Below, one piece after another: positions 9,601 to 17,875 of a stretch of 64,000 bases of DNA. Below the pieces are notes generated by a model that was not told the origin of the DNA, did no database searches, and saw only the letters and a program-made list of their open reading frames with translations. Position numbers and translations under genes: made by a program. The DNA is from Acinetobacter sp. NIPH 2100 (GTDB lineage: Bacteria > Pseudomonadota > Gammaproteobacteria > Pseudomonadales > Moraxellaceae). Numbering within the stretch: position 1 is the stretch's first letter; each line of letters begins with the position of its first letter. The stretch covers positions 3,638,460 to 3,702,459 of the forward strand of contig NZ_KB850224.1 in assembly GCF_000369805.1 (NCBI RefSeq). The letters are read 5' to 3'.

Positions 9601-9850
9601 CAATCGGATAAGTAATCCGTTGCTCAACCTCTGGTGCAGTAAATCCACCTGCCTGACTGTTAATTTGTACTTGAACATTGGTAATATCGGGAACAGCATC
9701 AATTGAAAGCTTTTGATAGCTATAAATCCCGACACCAATCCATGCCACAACAAACAGCATGACCCAAATCGCATTGCGAATGGAAAATTGAATAATACGG
9801 TCAAAGAGGCCTTCCGCAGGTGGAAGCCCCAAATTATCTTTAGTGTCCAT
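6683..9850 (-). CDS. czcA: Heavy-metal RND efflux pump CzcA
   Basis: This roughly 1,055-residue inner-membrane RND transporter drives proton-coupled efflux of Co2+, Zn2+ and Cd2+ through the CzcCBA complex. The HME-RND signature DFGIIVDGAVVIVEN in the fourth transmembrane region carries the charged proton-relay residues. Two large periplasmic loops and twelve membrane spans fit the family. I chose the ATG at 9850 rather than 9871 because AAAGGAGAGG lies about 6 bases upstream; the start then overlaps the end of czcB by 11 bases, implying translational coupling. The exact metal preference is not readable from sequence; Co/Zn/Cd is a family inference. Confidence 0.95.
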   Translation of the reverse strand: MDTKDNLGLPPAEGLFDRIIQFSIRNAIWVMLFVVAWIGVGIYSYQKLSIDAVPDITNVQVQINSQAGGFTAPEVEQRITYPIENAMSGIPNLEQTRSISRYGLSQVTVIFKDGTDIYWARQLINQRLQEAKSALPDDIDPQMSPISTGLGEIYQWVVKAEPNAKKADGTPYQAMDLREIQDWIIRPQLQRVPGVAEINTIGGYNKTYVVSPDLKRLQQLQIPLTDLQTVLTENNENRGAGFIEENGQQLTVRIPGMLKTVQDIENVTVSTKNGLPIRVADVATVSIGHDLRTGGATYNGEETVLGIAMMMMGENSKSIAQALDSKMQEIKRSLPEGVVIETVYNRSNLVDKAIKTVAKNLIEGAILVIVILFVFLGNFRAALITACIIPLSMLFTLAGMAEQKISANLMSLGALDFGIIVDGAVVIVENCIRRLAEAQHHKGRLLTRSERFTEVFLAAKQARRPLIFGQIIIMVVYLPIFALAGVEAKMFHPMAMTVVLALIGAIILSVTFVPAAVALFVTGEVKEKESRWMAALKRNYEALLDKAYAFRYVVVAGAVTILILTAAIGSRVGSEFAPQLSEGDFALQLMRAPSTGIEESLKIQESVEKQLLAEFPEIKAIFARTGTAEVATDVMPPNISDAIVLLKPRDQWPDKSETIDELRTKMLAYVEKIPGNNSEFSQPIELRFNELISGVRSDIGVKIFGDDMQVLNQEAEKVAQTLRTITGSSEVKVEQTDGLPLLNVDIDHALAAQYGLSVKSIQDLVAASIGGQSVGQILQGDRRFDFVVRLDDVMRTPQQLAMLPIQLPNGGLIKLQDVAKVENILGLAQLSRENGKRRVVVTTNVRDRDLGSFVGEMQQKLAQQKLPSGYWLGYGGQFENLASAKARMQIVVPLALLMIFVLLMAVFNNFKESLLVFSGVPFALSGGLVALWLRDIPLSMSAGVGFIALSGVAVLNGLVMLSFIKELREQYDVHYATWHGAVLRLRPVLMTAFVASLGFIPMAIATGTGAEVQRPLATVVIGGIISSTLLTLLILPVVYRWMNEAKERKIQETAT

Positions 9851-11075
9851 GCTCAGCCTCTCCTTTCTCAATCTCAGATTTCAAAAGGAAACTGCCCTGA
9901 CTGACATATTGCTGTTTTTCAGTCAGGCCGGATTGAATTTCGACCCACAGTCCATCACTCGAGTAATTACCGAGCTGTACTGGCGTTGGGGTGAAATGCA
10001 ATTTATCTTTTTCTTGCTTGGCCACAAAAACAGTTGCTTTGCCCTCGATCTGCTGAATCGCGCCTTTGGCAACACGAAGGACTGACTTTTTATCCGCACC
10101 ATTCAATAACACATTGACCATCAAATTTGGTCGCAGTTCTTTGGCAGGGGTCAGTACTTTGGCACGAACTTGCAAACGGCCCGTTTGTGTATCTGCCGCT
10201 GTAGTTAAGGTCTGAATCTGTGCTTTAAAAGTATTACTGGTTTGCAGGGATTTGAACTCGATCTGCTGATTTGGTTGTACATTGATGTTATTGACGCTTG
10301 GTAAAATAAACTCAATCCAAAGCTGATCCAATTGATCAATCACAAACAACTGCTTATCTGGAGTAATCTGCTCACCCACTACAATATCTTTCAGGCTGAC
10401 GACACCACTTAATGGTGCGGTCAACACATAACGTCCCTGACTTCCACTGGATGCACCTAAAGCAGATAAACGACTACGGGCTGCTTGTACCTGAATCTGT
10501 GCCTGACGATAGGCATTATAGGCACGTTGATAATCCTGACGCGCTGAAACGCCTTGTTCCCAAAGTTGCTTTTCACGCTGATAATCTTGCTGAGCAAGCA
10601 TTAAAGCCTCTTGAGCAATACTTAAATTGGCTTGCTGATCCACCAGATCTGGAATAAACAAAGTGGCTAAAACCTGTCCTTTCTTCACTTGTTCGCCAAG
10701 GGCAGCATTGACACTTTCTACGCGTCCAGCAAAAGTTGCTGAAACATGCGCTTGCTGATCAGTATTGGTTACCAGTTTCGCAGGATAGGCATATTGCTGC
10801 CCCACTTCACCTACACCGACCTGAGCCAATTTAACGCCATATTCCGTCATTTGTTTTGGTGTTAGGTTTAAGCTGCCTTCCTCAGTTTCATCAGCATGTC
10901 CAGCTTCACCTTCTGTATGACCCTCTTCGCCTTCGGCATGACTATCGCCCGCTGCAGCTGCTTCACCACTAGGTTTGTTCTTGCCAGTAAAAAATAATAA
11001 TGCGCTGAGGACTAAGCCAACAACGACCACCAGAATGACCCAAAACCACTGTTTCTTAGATTTATTTGTCGACAT
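9840..11075 (-). CDS. czcB: Periplasmic adaptor (membrane-fusion protein) CzcB
   Basis: This 411-residue adaptor links CzcA to the outer-membrane channel. It has an N-terminal membrane anchor (about residues 10-30) and then a His/Glu-rich segment (about residues 43-68, HAEGEEGHTEGEAGHADE), typical of metal-efflux adaptors. The biotinyl-lipoyl and alpha-hairpin region comes next, followed by beta-barrel domains. It starts within the czcC stop (TAATG, one-base overlap) and its end overlaps czcA, so the three pump genes are tightly coupled. Confidence 0.94.
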   Translation of the reverse strand: MSTNKSKKQWFWVILVVVVGLVLSALLFFTGKNKPSGEAAAAGDSHAEGEEGHTEGEAGHADETEEGSLNLTPKQMTEYGVKLAQVGVGEVGQQYAYPAKLVTNTDQQAHVSATFAGRVESVNAALGEQVKKGQVLATLFIPDLVDQQANLSIAQEALMLAQQDYQREKQLWEQGVSARQDYQRAYNAYRQAQIQVQAARSRLSALGASSGSQGRYVLTAPLSGVVSLKDIVVGEQITPDKQLFVIDQLDQLWIEFILPSVNNINVQPNQQIEFKSLQTSNTFKAQIQTLTTAADTQTGRLQVRAKVLTPAKELRPNLMVNVLLNGADKKSVLRVAKGAIQQIEGKATVFVAKQEKDKLHFTPTPVQLGNYSSDGLWVEIQSGLTEKQQYVSQGSFLLKSEIEKGEAEHGH

Positions 11076-12496
11076 TATTCTGCTCCTACAACAGTGGGAA
11101 GGTTATTGGTATCTTTCCAAAGGGTCTGATTGATTTGATTTAATGCATCACTTGAACTGACGACGCCTGGTTCAATACCCAGTGCCAAGCTCTCTGCCTC
11201 AATCTGTTTTTGCCATGCACTTTTCAGCAACTGCACTTTATTTAAACGTTGATCCTGCAATTGCATCGTGGCTTGCTGCACATCGGTAATCGCATATTTA
11301 CCCACTTTGAAACCGAGCAGCATCTTTTCCTGTACGGTTTCAGACAATGGAATTTGTCGCTGATTGACCAGATCAAACTGTTGCTTTAGACCCGACAACT
11401 CTGCGCTTAAGGTCTGAATCGCATTTAAGTTTTGTTGCTTATAAAACTGTTGCTGCTTGACCAGTAAATCTTGTTTGGCATTGGCAATTCGTAATGAATA
11501 TTGCTGACGATTGAAAATATTTAACGGAATATCGATGCCCACTCTGAACTTGTTATCAGTTGAATTGGTTTCCGCACTTTTACTTTGTACCATCCCTACA
11601 TTAAGGGTTGGATTCGGTCGGTTGGATACTTTCAAATAATCAATATTGGCTTTTTGCCGCACAATATCCAGTTGGATTGCTCGCTCAAATAAATTGTTCT
11701 GCAAATAGCTTTGCAAATCTTTTTGTTGCGGCCAGACATTGCTCGCTCGGGCAGAAAATCGATTGTCAGTACTGCCCCATAAATTTGCCAATTGGCGCTT
11801 TGCTGTAGCTAAAGCCAACTCGGTTTGTTGAAATAAACGCTGATTTTCAATATGTGCCATCAAGGTACGGTCTAAATCAACCTGCGCGATGCTCCCAGCT
11901 TGCAGTCTTAAACGCGTCGCATCTAAAGTTGCCTGACTGTTTTTTAACTGTGCCTGAACAACATCATGCTCTAGCTCTAACACCACGACCTGCGACCAAA
12001 GATATTTGACGGCCAATTCGAGTTGAGCATCGTATAACGCTTGATTAAGGCCCACTTGGGACGCTTGCACATCAGCGAGTTTCACCGCTGCACGACGTTC
12101 ACCAAAAACATCCAGCTTTTGTGAAAGGCCAAACTCTAATTCCTTGTCTTTACCTGACCTAAAATCCGTTTGTTGAATCGAAATACTTGGGTTTGCCCAT
12201 AAACCCGCTTGTTTAACATTGGCCTCAGCAATACCTTGCTGAGTTTGCCAAACGCCCATACCTGCTTGATGCTGTTTCACATCTCGCAGGATTTGTTCAA
12301 AATTCAGATTTTTCTGCACAGCCTGAGTCGATGAATGATTCACATCGAGCAAAGACTCTGCTGTTGCAGACTGACTAAAAATCACAGCCGTTAACGTAAT
12401 CGCTAAGACTGACCATTTTAATGCTATTGAAGGCGCACCATGTTCTACTGCATTTTTATGCAATGCATCGATACGCTGATTTAGATTTAAAGACAT
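11075..12496 (-). CDS. czcC: Outer-membrane efflux channel CzcC (TolC-like)
   Basis: This 473-residue outer-membrane factor has two OEP repeats of long helices rich in Gln, Ala and Leu. A hydrophobic segment at residues 25-47 ending in ATA resembles a signal peptide, but it lies behind about 24 extra residues, so the true start may be downstream. It forms the exit duct of the CzcCBA tripartite pump. It follows the czcI-like gene after a 53-base gap and overlaps czcB by one base. Confidence 0.9.
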   Translation of the reverse strand: MSLNLNQRIDALHKNAVEHGAPSIALKWSVLAITLTAVIFSQSATAESLLDVNHSSTQAVQKNLNFEQILRDVKQHQAGMGVWQTQQGIAEANVKQAGLWANPSISIQQTDFRSGKDKELEFGLSQKLDVFGERRAAVKLADVQASQVGLNQALYDAQLELAVKYLWSQVVVLELEHDVVQAQLKNSQATLDATRLRLQAGSIAQVDLDRTLMAHIENQRLFQQTELALATAKRQLANLWGSTDNRFSARASNVWPQQKDLQSYLQNNLFERAIQLDIVRQKANIDYLKVSNRPNPTLNVGMVQSKSAETNSTDNKFRVGIDIPLNIFNRQQYSLRIANAKQDLLVKQQQFYKQQNLNAIQTLSAELSGLKQQFDLVNQRQIPLSETVQEKMLLGFKVGKYAITDVQQATMQLQDQRLNKVQLLKSAWQKQIEAESLALGIEPGVVSSSDALNQINQTLWKDTNNLPTVVGAE

Positions 12497-12549
12497 ATAA
12501 AGCCCCGCAAATAATAAGGTTGCGGTGGGCTATTTTTCGGCTACCCCAC

Positions 12550-12954
12550 CTATAGCGGGGTCAATACAGGGGGAGGATTTAGTTCTGATAAATGCGGGGA
12601 CTGGTAGGAATTAGACCAGTAATATTTGGGTTCTGCTTCATGAGTCCGCAAAATGGGATCATTCAACTGTTGCTGTGCTTCGGTCACGACCACATGGAAA
12701 CAAGAAGGCAAATGATCATGGTGATCCTGCAAACTTAATGGCATTGGTAAATCAGAAGCGTATTGATCAACCACTTTTGAATTTTTCTCAGAAACTTGTG
12801 CATTTTCAGGGACGTGATGCCCGAAATGATTCAAAGCGCTGTACTCACTCGACTTTTCATGCGCGCAATAAGCCGCTGCCACATTCCAGAAACTTTGGAA
12901 CATGAACAAACTCAGCAAGACGGTCACAAAAATCGTTGAGCGTTGCAACAGCAC
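12550..12954 (-). CDS. czcI: CzcI-like His-rich periplasmic protein
   Basis: This 134-residue protein has a signal peptide (hydrophobic residues 7-27 ending AAA) followed by YCAHEK and FGHH, then a second His cluster DHHDHLPSCFH. This layout and the position as first gene before czcC match CzcI, a small periplasmic metal-responsive protein of czc operons. It may sense or buffer metal. The family assignment rests on motif, size and context and was not confirmed by alignment. Confidence 0.75.
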   Translation of the reverse strand: MLLQRSTIFVTVLLSLFMFQSFWNVAAAYCAHEKSSEYSALNHFGHHVPENAQVSEKNSKVVDQYASDLPMPLSLQDHHDHLPSCFHVVVTEAQQQLNDPILRTHEAEPKYYWSNSYQSPHLSELNPPPVLTPL

Positions 12955-12980
12955 ACCCTTACAGTAAATTGCACAAAGGC

Positions 12981-13015
12981 ACTATAGCAGGCTATGCCAA
13001 TGTAATAAAATTACA
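12981..13015 (-). promoter_or_regulatory. Candidate promoter and operator of the czc operon
   Basis: On the minus strand TTTATT (13004-13009) and TATAGT (12981-12986) are 17 bases apart, upstream of czcI. A perfect 6-3-6 inverted repeat TGTAATAAAATTACA (13001-13015) covers the -35 region, a natural place for a metal-responsive regulator to act. The regulator is not in this window next to the operon. Confidence 0.5.
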
Positions 13016-13101
13016 AAACTTTTTTGTACAAACTTCCTTCTGATTTAAAACAGTTTTTTATTCTAAAGAGAAACAACTTTACCATTTCTTGAGTCATTCC
13101 T

Positions 13102-13794
13102 ATGTATAAAACCTTATCATTTTTACTATTCACTGCCTGTTTCGGCCTAAGTGGTTGCGCAACCACCCTATTAGATAAAGCTTTTCCGAATGAAACCACA
13201 CAAACTCAATCAGTTACCTTAAAGCAAGATCAAATTATTGCTTTAGGTCAAGCTATTCAAAATCAAACCGAACAGGCCCTAGTCTTTATCGGGCAGGATT
13301 TTAATTATTTAATGACGGATGGTAGTGCCGAACTGTTAAAACTCCTCAATACGATTCCAACAGAGCAACGCACTTTGACCAGCCCTTCACCGCTAGTGCT
13401 GACCATGGAAGATCCCAATCATTTCCACGGGGTGTTACAAATTCGCTATAACACCCGAATGGTAGATCTTAATCAAAAGCAAAAAGTCTTATTAAAATCC
13501 TTAGGTTTTCGCCAAAACTTTGATTTGATCCAAAATCAGCAAACTGCACCCTATCCTTATATCAATGTATTTTTCAAAGGACAGCTTTATCAAGGATTAG
13601 ATCACAAAAAAATTCAGCAGAAACTACCACAACCTTATCCAATCCTCCTCCAGCAACAGATAACGACCACCACCAAGCATCCAGTTAAACGTGCGACCCA
13701 CATGGTGCTTTATCCTTTAGCTATGGCCTTCGATGTCGTCACTGTGACTCCACTCTTGATATGGTCTGATATGCGGGGTGATTTTAATAAATAG
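13102..13794 (+). CDS. Putative lipoprotein of unknown function
   Basis: This 230-residue protein begins with a lipoprotein signal: hydrophobic core residues 5-16 and the lipobox LSGC with Cys at about residue 19. It is therefore probably exported, lipidated and anchored in a membrane. The remainder is Gln/Lys-rich with a final hydrophobic patch (about residues 202-222, VLYPLAMAFDVVTVTPLLIW). I do not recognise a domain. It is transcribed away from the czc operon. Confidence 0.75.
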   Translation: MYKTLSFLLFTACFGLSGCATTLLDKAFPNETTQTQSVTLKQDQIIALGQAIQNQTEQALVFIGQDFNYLMTDGSAELLKLLNTIPTEQRTLTSPSPLVLTMEDPNHFHGVLQIRYNTRMVDLNQKQKVLLKSLGFRQNFDLIQNQQTAPYPYINVFFKGQLYQGLDHKKIQQKLPQPYPILLQQQITTTTKHPVKRATHMVLYPLAMAFDVVTVTPLLIWSDMRGDFNK

Positions 13795-13966
13795 ACACAA
13801 ATAAATGGGTACAACTAGATAAGCCAATGACCTAAACAATCAGGTATTGGCTTATTTTCTATGGCATTTCTCACTGTTATGGAATACACAAATAGAACAA
13901 TAGCTGCAAAGAAAAAACTTATATTAAAAACATAATAATGAAAAACTTAGCTTAAGGAGTTGCATG

Positions 13967-14344
13967 ATGAATATTGCAAATATCAAACAGCGGTTGCATT
14001 CCTATTGTTCTGGTTTTATTGAACAGAACAGCCTGTCCGATTCTGAAATGGAACTTCATAAAGCTGAATTTTTTAAAACATTGGCCCACCATGAGCATGA
14101 ACAAGACTCTCATCCCTACGTTTCGTCAAATGACCGTAACGCTGTTTGGTATTTCTTGCGTGCAGCCCTCCGCGGTAATGCAGATGCCTCATTTAAGCTA
14201 GGCCAAAGTTATTTAGATGGGGACTTGGGCTTAGATAAAGATTATAAAAAAGCACAATACTGGCTTGAACGCGCAGTCCATCAAGGGCATCCTGAAGCGA
14301 AAGCCTATTTATATACGGTGTTTAGTGAATTGGCTTTTTCATAA
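13967..14344 (+). CDS. Sel1-like repeat protein
   Basis: This 125-residue protein carries Sel1/TPR-type repeats in its second half: ALRGNADASFKLGQSYLDG, then GLDKDYKKAQYWLERAVHQGHPEAKAYL, with the AA--G-A-A---LG spacing of the family. It is probably a protein-interaction scaffold; the partner is unknown. Two adjacent ATG codons occur at 13964 and 13967. The second gives 7-base spacing from AAGGAG and is preferred. It is followed by a shared bidirectional terminator. Confidence 0.8.
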   Translation: MNIANIKQRLHSYCSGFIEQNSLSDSEMELHKAEFFKTLAHHEHEQDSHPYVSSNDRNAVWYFLRAALRGNADASFKLGQSYLDGDLGLDKDYKKAQYWLERAVHQGHPEAKAYLYTVFSELAFS

Positions 14345-14349
14345 GCATA

Positions 14350-14377
14350 AAAAAACCAGCTCGAAAGCTGGTTTTTT
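14350..14377. terminator. Bidirectional terminator between the Sel1-like gene and ettA
   Basis: AAAAAACCAGCT, loop CGAA, AGCTGGTTTTTT. A-rich and T-rich flanks on both sides make it suitable for the two convergent genes. Confidence 0.85.
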
Positions 14378-14388
14378 AATTTCAGGAT

Positions 14389-16050
14389 TTAACCTGTAAT
14401 CTTTTTATATTTAGAACGTTTTGCTACCGCTGCATCACCCAAACGTGACTGACGGTAAGCTTCATATTCTGCATAGTTGCCTTCGTAGAACTCTGGTTGT
14501 TCATTTTCAAATGACAAAATATGAGTCGCAATACGGTCAAGGAACCAACGGTCATGCGATACCACCATCACGGTACCTGGGAATACAAGAATTGCATCCT
14601 CAAGAGCACGTAAAGTTTCGATATCCAAGTCATTTGATGGCTCATCCAGTAAGATGACGTTTGCACCTAACTGTAAGATTTTTGCAAGTTGTAAACGGTT
14701 ACGTTCACCACCAGACAATTCGCCTACACGTTTTTGCTGATCTTGGCCTTTGAAGTTAAAGCGACCGATATAAGCACGTGATGCAATTTCGTATTCACCT
14801 ATTCTTAAGATATCTAAACCGCCAGAAACTTCTTCCCAAACAGTTTTATTGTTATCCAATGTATCTCGGATCTGACCGACATAAGCCACTTTAACTGACT
14901 CACCTAAGGTCACAGTACCGGTATCTGGTTGCTGCTCGCCCGTCATCATACGGAACAGTGTCGTTTTACCTGCACCGTTCGGACCGACAATACCAACAAT
15001 CGCAGTTGGCGGTATTGTGAAAGTTAAGTCTTTATACAACAGTCGGCCATCAAATGATTTGCTGATGCCTTCAACTTCTACAACTTTATTTCCTAGGCGC
15101 GGGCCAGGTGGAATATAAATTTCAGAAGTTTCGTTACGCTGCTGGAACTCACGTGAGTTAAGTTCTTCAAAACGTTCCATACGCGCTTTGTTTTTCTTTT
15201 GCTGACCTTTGGCATTTGAACGAACCCATTCAAGTTCTTTTTTCAATGCCTTGGCAAAAGATTCTTCTTGCTTGTTTTCTTGCTCTAAACGCGCATTCTT
15301 TTGTTCTAACCAAGAAGAATAGTTACCTTGGTAAGGAATACCCATGCCACGGTCAAGTTCAAGAATCCACTCAGCTACGTTATCTAAGAAATAACGGTCA
15401 TGCGTAATCGCAACGATGGTGCCTGGGAAGTCTTTCAAGAAACGCTCTAACCAAGATACTGATTCAGCATCTAAATGGTTCGTCGGTTCATCAAGAAGTA
15501 ACATATCTGGCTTAGAAAGCAATAAACGGCAGAGTGCAACACGACGGCGCTCACCACCTGAAAGTAGTGATACATCTGCATCCCAAGCTGGAAGGTTCAA
15601 TGCATCAGCAGCAATTTCAAGCTGGTTATTCAGGTTATGCGCATCCCAAGCATGAATGATTGATTCTAATTTTTCCTGCTCTTTTGCAAGCGCATCAAAA
15701 TCTGCATCAGGCTCAGCATATTCAGCAAAAACTTGATCAAGACGAGCTAAAGCATCAAGTGCTTCACGTACACCATCTTCAACGTTACCACGAACGTCTT
15801 TGGTTGGATCTAATGGCGGTTCTTGTTCTAAGTAGCCGATTTTGATTCCTGGTTGTGCACGAGCTTCACCTGAGAAATCTTTATCTACGCCAGCCATAAT
15901 ACGGAGTAAGGTTGACTTACCAGCACCGTTCAAACCAAGCACACCAATTTTTGCGCCTGGGAAAAATGATAAAGAGATGTCTTTCAAGATTTCGCGCTTC
16001 GGCGGAACCATTTTCGACACTCGATTCATCGTATAAATATATTGGGCCAC
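14389..16050 (-). CDS. ettA: Energy-dependent translational throttle protein EttA (ABC-F)
   Basis: This 553-residue ABC-F ATPase binds the ribosomal E site and gates entry into elongation according to the ATP/ADP ratio. It has two nucleotide-binding domains: Walker A motifs GLNGAGKST and GPNGAGKTT, and signature motifs LSGGERRR and LSGGERNR. A charged linker lies between them, and there are no membrane spans. The start is a GTG at 16050 (reads VAQYIYTMNRVSK) with GAGGAG 7 bases upstream. Its N-terminus lines up with E. coli EttA, so an upstream in-frame ATG at 16128 is not used. Confidence 0.95.
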   Translation of the reverse strand: MAQYIYTMNRVSKMVPPKREILKDISLSFFPGAKIGVLGLNGAGKSTLLRIMAGVDKDFSGEARAQPGIKIGYLEQEPPLDPTKDVRGNVEDGVREALDALARLDQVFAEYAEPDADFDALAKEQEKLESIIHAWDAHNLNNQLEIAADALNLPAWDADVSLLSGGERRRVALCRLLLSKPDMLLLDEPTNHLDAESVSWLERFLKDFPGTIVAITHDRYFLDNVAEWILELDRGMGIPYQGNYSSWLEQKNARLEQENKQEESFAKALKKELEWVRSNAKGQQKKNKARMERFEELNSREFQQRNETSEIYIPPGPRLGNKVVEVEGISKSFDGRLLYKDLTFTIPPTAIVGIVGPNGAGKTTLFRMMTGEQQPDTGTVTLGESVKVAYVGQIRDTLDNNKTVWEEVSGGLDILRIGEYEIASRAYIGRFNFKGQDQQKRVGELSGGERNRLQLAKILQLGANVILLDEPSNDLDIETLRALEDAILVFPGTVMVVSHDRWFLDRIATHILSFENEQPEFYEGNYAEYEAYRQSRLGDAAVAKRSKYKKITG

Positions 16051-16348
16051 GCAGGACTCCTCAAGAAAAACGAATACATCGCAAAATAGCGAATAAAATA
16101 ATCGGCGTATTATACGCTGAAAACCCAATTGACTTGAAGTTAAGATGTCATTTGTTTGTCTGGATCAAAGGATTTTCTTTTGCAAGACATTACAGGCTTG
16201 AATTATTTGCTCATTTTCAAAAATAATTACGCCCATTCAAGACTCGCTATATCACTAAAATCACTATCAAGCGCAAAAATTATGCACCATTTTGGATAAA
16301 ATATACGCTAGACTCGATCAATATTTAACACACGTAGATGATGTAATC

Positions 16349-17626
16349 ATGACCTATAAAGATGAAACACTAGCCATTCATGCGGGATATTCACCAGAAG
16401 CAACCACCAAAGCAGTGGCGGTACCAATCTATCAAACCACTTCTTATGCCTTTGATAATACGCAACATGGTGCAGATTTGTTTGATCTCAAAGTTCAGGG
16501 GAATATCTATACCCGAATTATGAATCCAACCACTGCCGTACTTGAACAGCGTATTACTGCACTGGAAGGTGGCATTGGGGCACTGGCTTTAGCCTCAGGC
16601 ATGGCAGCAATTACCTATGCAATTCAAACCATTGCCGAAGCAGGTGACAATATCGCGTCAGTGTCTACCCTGTACGGCGGAACTTATAATTTATTTGCCC
16701 ACACGCTGCCAAAGCAAGGCATCGAAGTTCGTTTCTTTGATTATCAGAATCCTGAAGCATTACGCCAAATTATTGACGATAAGACCAAGCTGGTATTTGT
16801 CGAATCGATTGGCAACCCTCTAGGCAATATTATCGACCTTGAAGCGATTGCCAAGATTGCACATGAATACGGTGTCCCTGTAATTGTCGATAATACCGTA
16901 GCGACACCTGCCCTATTGAAGCCATTTGAATTTGGTGCGGATATTGTGGTGCACTCTCTGACCAAATATATCGGTGGACATGGCAACAGTATTGGTGGTG
17001 TGATTGTTGATAGCGGCAAGTTTCCTTGGGGCAAATACCCTGAACGCTTTAAAGCTTTAAATACCCCTGACCCAAGCTATCACGGCGTTAATTATGTCGA
17101 AGTATTGGGTGAAGCCGCTTTTATTGCACGTGCACGCGTAGTGCCATTGCGTAACACTGGTGCTGCAATCAGCCCATTGAGCGTGTTCCTAATCTTGCAA
17201 GGTCTCGAAACATTAAATCTGCGGATGGAACGTCATACTGAAAATGCCATCAAAGTTGCCGAATATTTAAAGCAACATGTAAAAGTGAAGTGGGTGAATT
17301 ATGCAGGCCTAAAAGACCATCCACAGCATCATTTGGCACAAAAATATGTGAAAGGTAAACCTTCTGCCATCCTTTCCTTTGGTGTTCAGGATGGTTTGGC
17401 AGGTGGTACCCGCTTTATTGATGCATTACAGCTATTTACTCGTTTGGTGAATATCGGAGATGCCAAAAGTCTGGCTTGCCATCCAGCCACGACGACGCAC
17501 CGCCAGCTCAATGCAGAGGAGCTAAAATCAGCAGGCGTCAGTGAGGACTTAGTCCGTTTATCTATTGGGATTGAGCATGTTGATGATCTGATTGCCGACC
17601 TCGAACAGGCCCTGGCTCAAGTTTAA
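16349..17626 (+). CDS. metY: O-acetylhomoserine sulfhydrylase (homocysteine synthase)
   Basis: This 425-residue PLP-dependent Cys/Met-metabolism enzyme makes homocysteine from O-acetylhomoserine and sulfide. The PLP lysine lies in VVHSLTKYIGGHGN, and ETLAIHAGY near the N-terminus and LACHPATTTHRQL near the C-terminus are family hallmarks. The full-length pattern with the insertion around PDPSYHGVNYVE favours MetY over MetB/MetZ. The ATG at 16349 is preferred to 16292 because conserved sequence begins there, though its ribosome-binding site is weak. A single gene with a strong terminator. Confidence 0.92.
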   Translation: MTYKDETLAIHAGYSPEATTKAVAVPIYQTTSYAFDNTQHGADLFDLKVQGNIYTRIMNPTTAVLEQRITALEGGIGALALASGMAAITYAIQTIAEAGDNIASVSTLYGGTYNLFAHTLPKQGIEVRFFDYQNPEALRQIIDDKTKLVFVESIGNPLGNIIDLEAIAKIAHEYGVPVIVDNTVATPALLKPFEFGADIVVHSLTKYIGGHGNSIGGVIVDSGKFPWGKYPERFKALNTPDPSYHGVNYVEVLGEAAFIARARVVPLRNTGAAISPLSVFLILQGLETLNLRMERHTENAIKVAEYLKQHVKVKWVNYAGLKDHPQHHLAQKYVKGKPSAILSFGVQDGLAGGTRFIDALQLFTRLVNIGDAKSLACHPATTTHRQLNAEELKSAGVSEDLVRLSIGIEHVDDLIADLEQALAQV

Positions 17627-17639
17627 TTTTAATGAAATC

Positions 17640-17669
17640 AATAAGCCCCGATTCAGGGGCTTATTTTTT
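17640..17669 (+). terminator. Terminator of metY
   Basis: The 10-bp stem AATAAGCCCC/GGGGCTTATT with a 6-base loop is followed by TTTT. Confidence 0.85.
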
Positions 17670-17875
17670 GTGCAAAAGCTAAAAAATATAATTGCTTTTT
17701 CAACTATTACAATATCTTGTTTTAGAGTTTTTACTCTAAAAAATACATTATTTTTCAAAGATTTACACTAGACAAACAAAAAATATCGGTTAATATTACA
17801 CCAAAATAAAGTGTAGTGTTTAATCGTAATAAGAAGGCATTGCAAACAACAGCGTGATTAATGTAGGTAACTTAC

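Noticed and set aside
9850..9871. Upstream start for CzcA at 9871
   Set aside because: The ATG at 9850 has AAAGGAGAGG at ideal spacing; the extra seven residues have no support.
16050..16128. Upstream start for EttA at 16128
   Set aside because: The GTG at 16050 has GAGGAG at 7 bases and its protein lines up with the EttA N-terminus.
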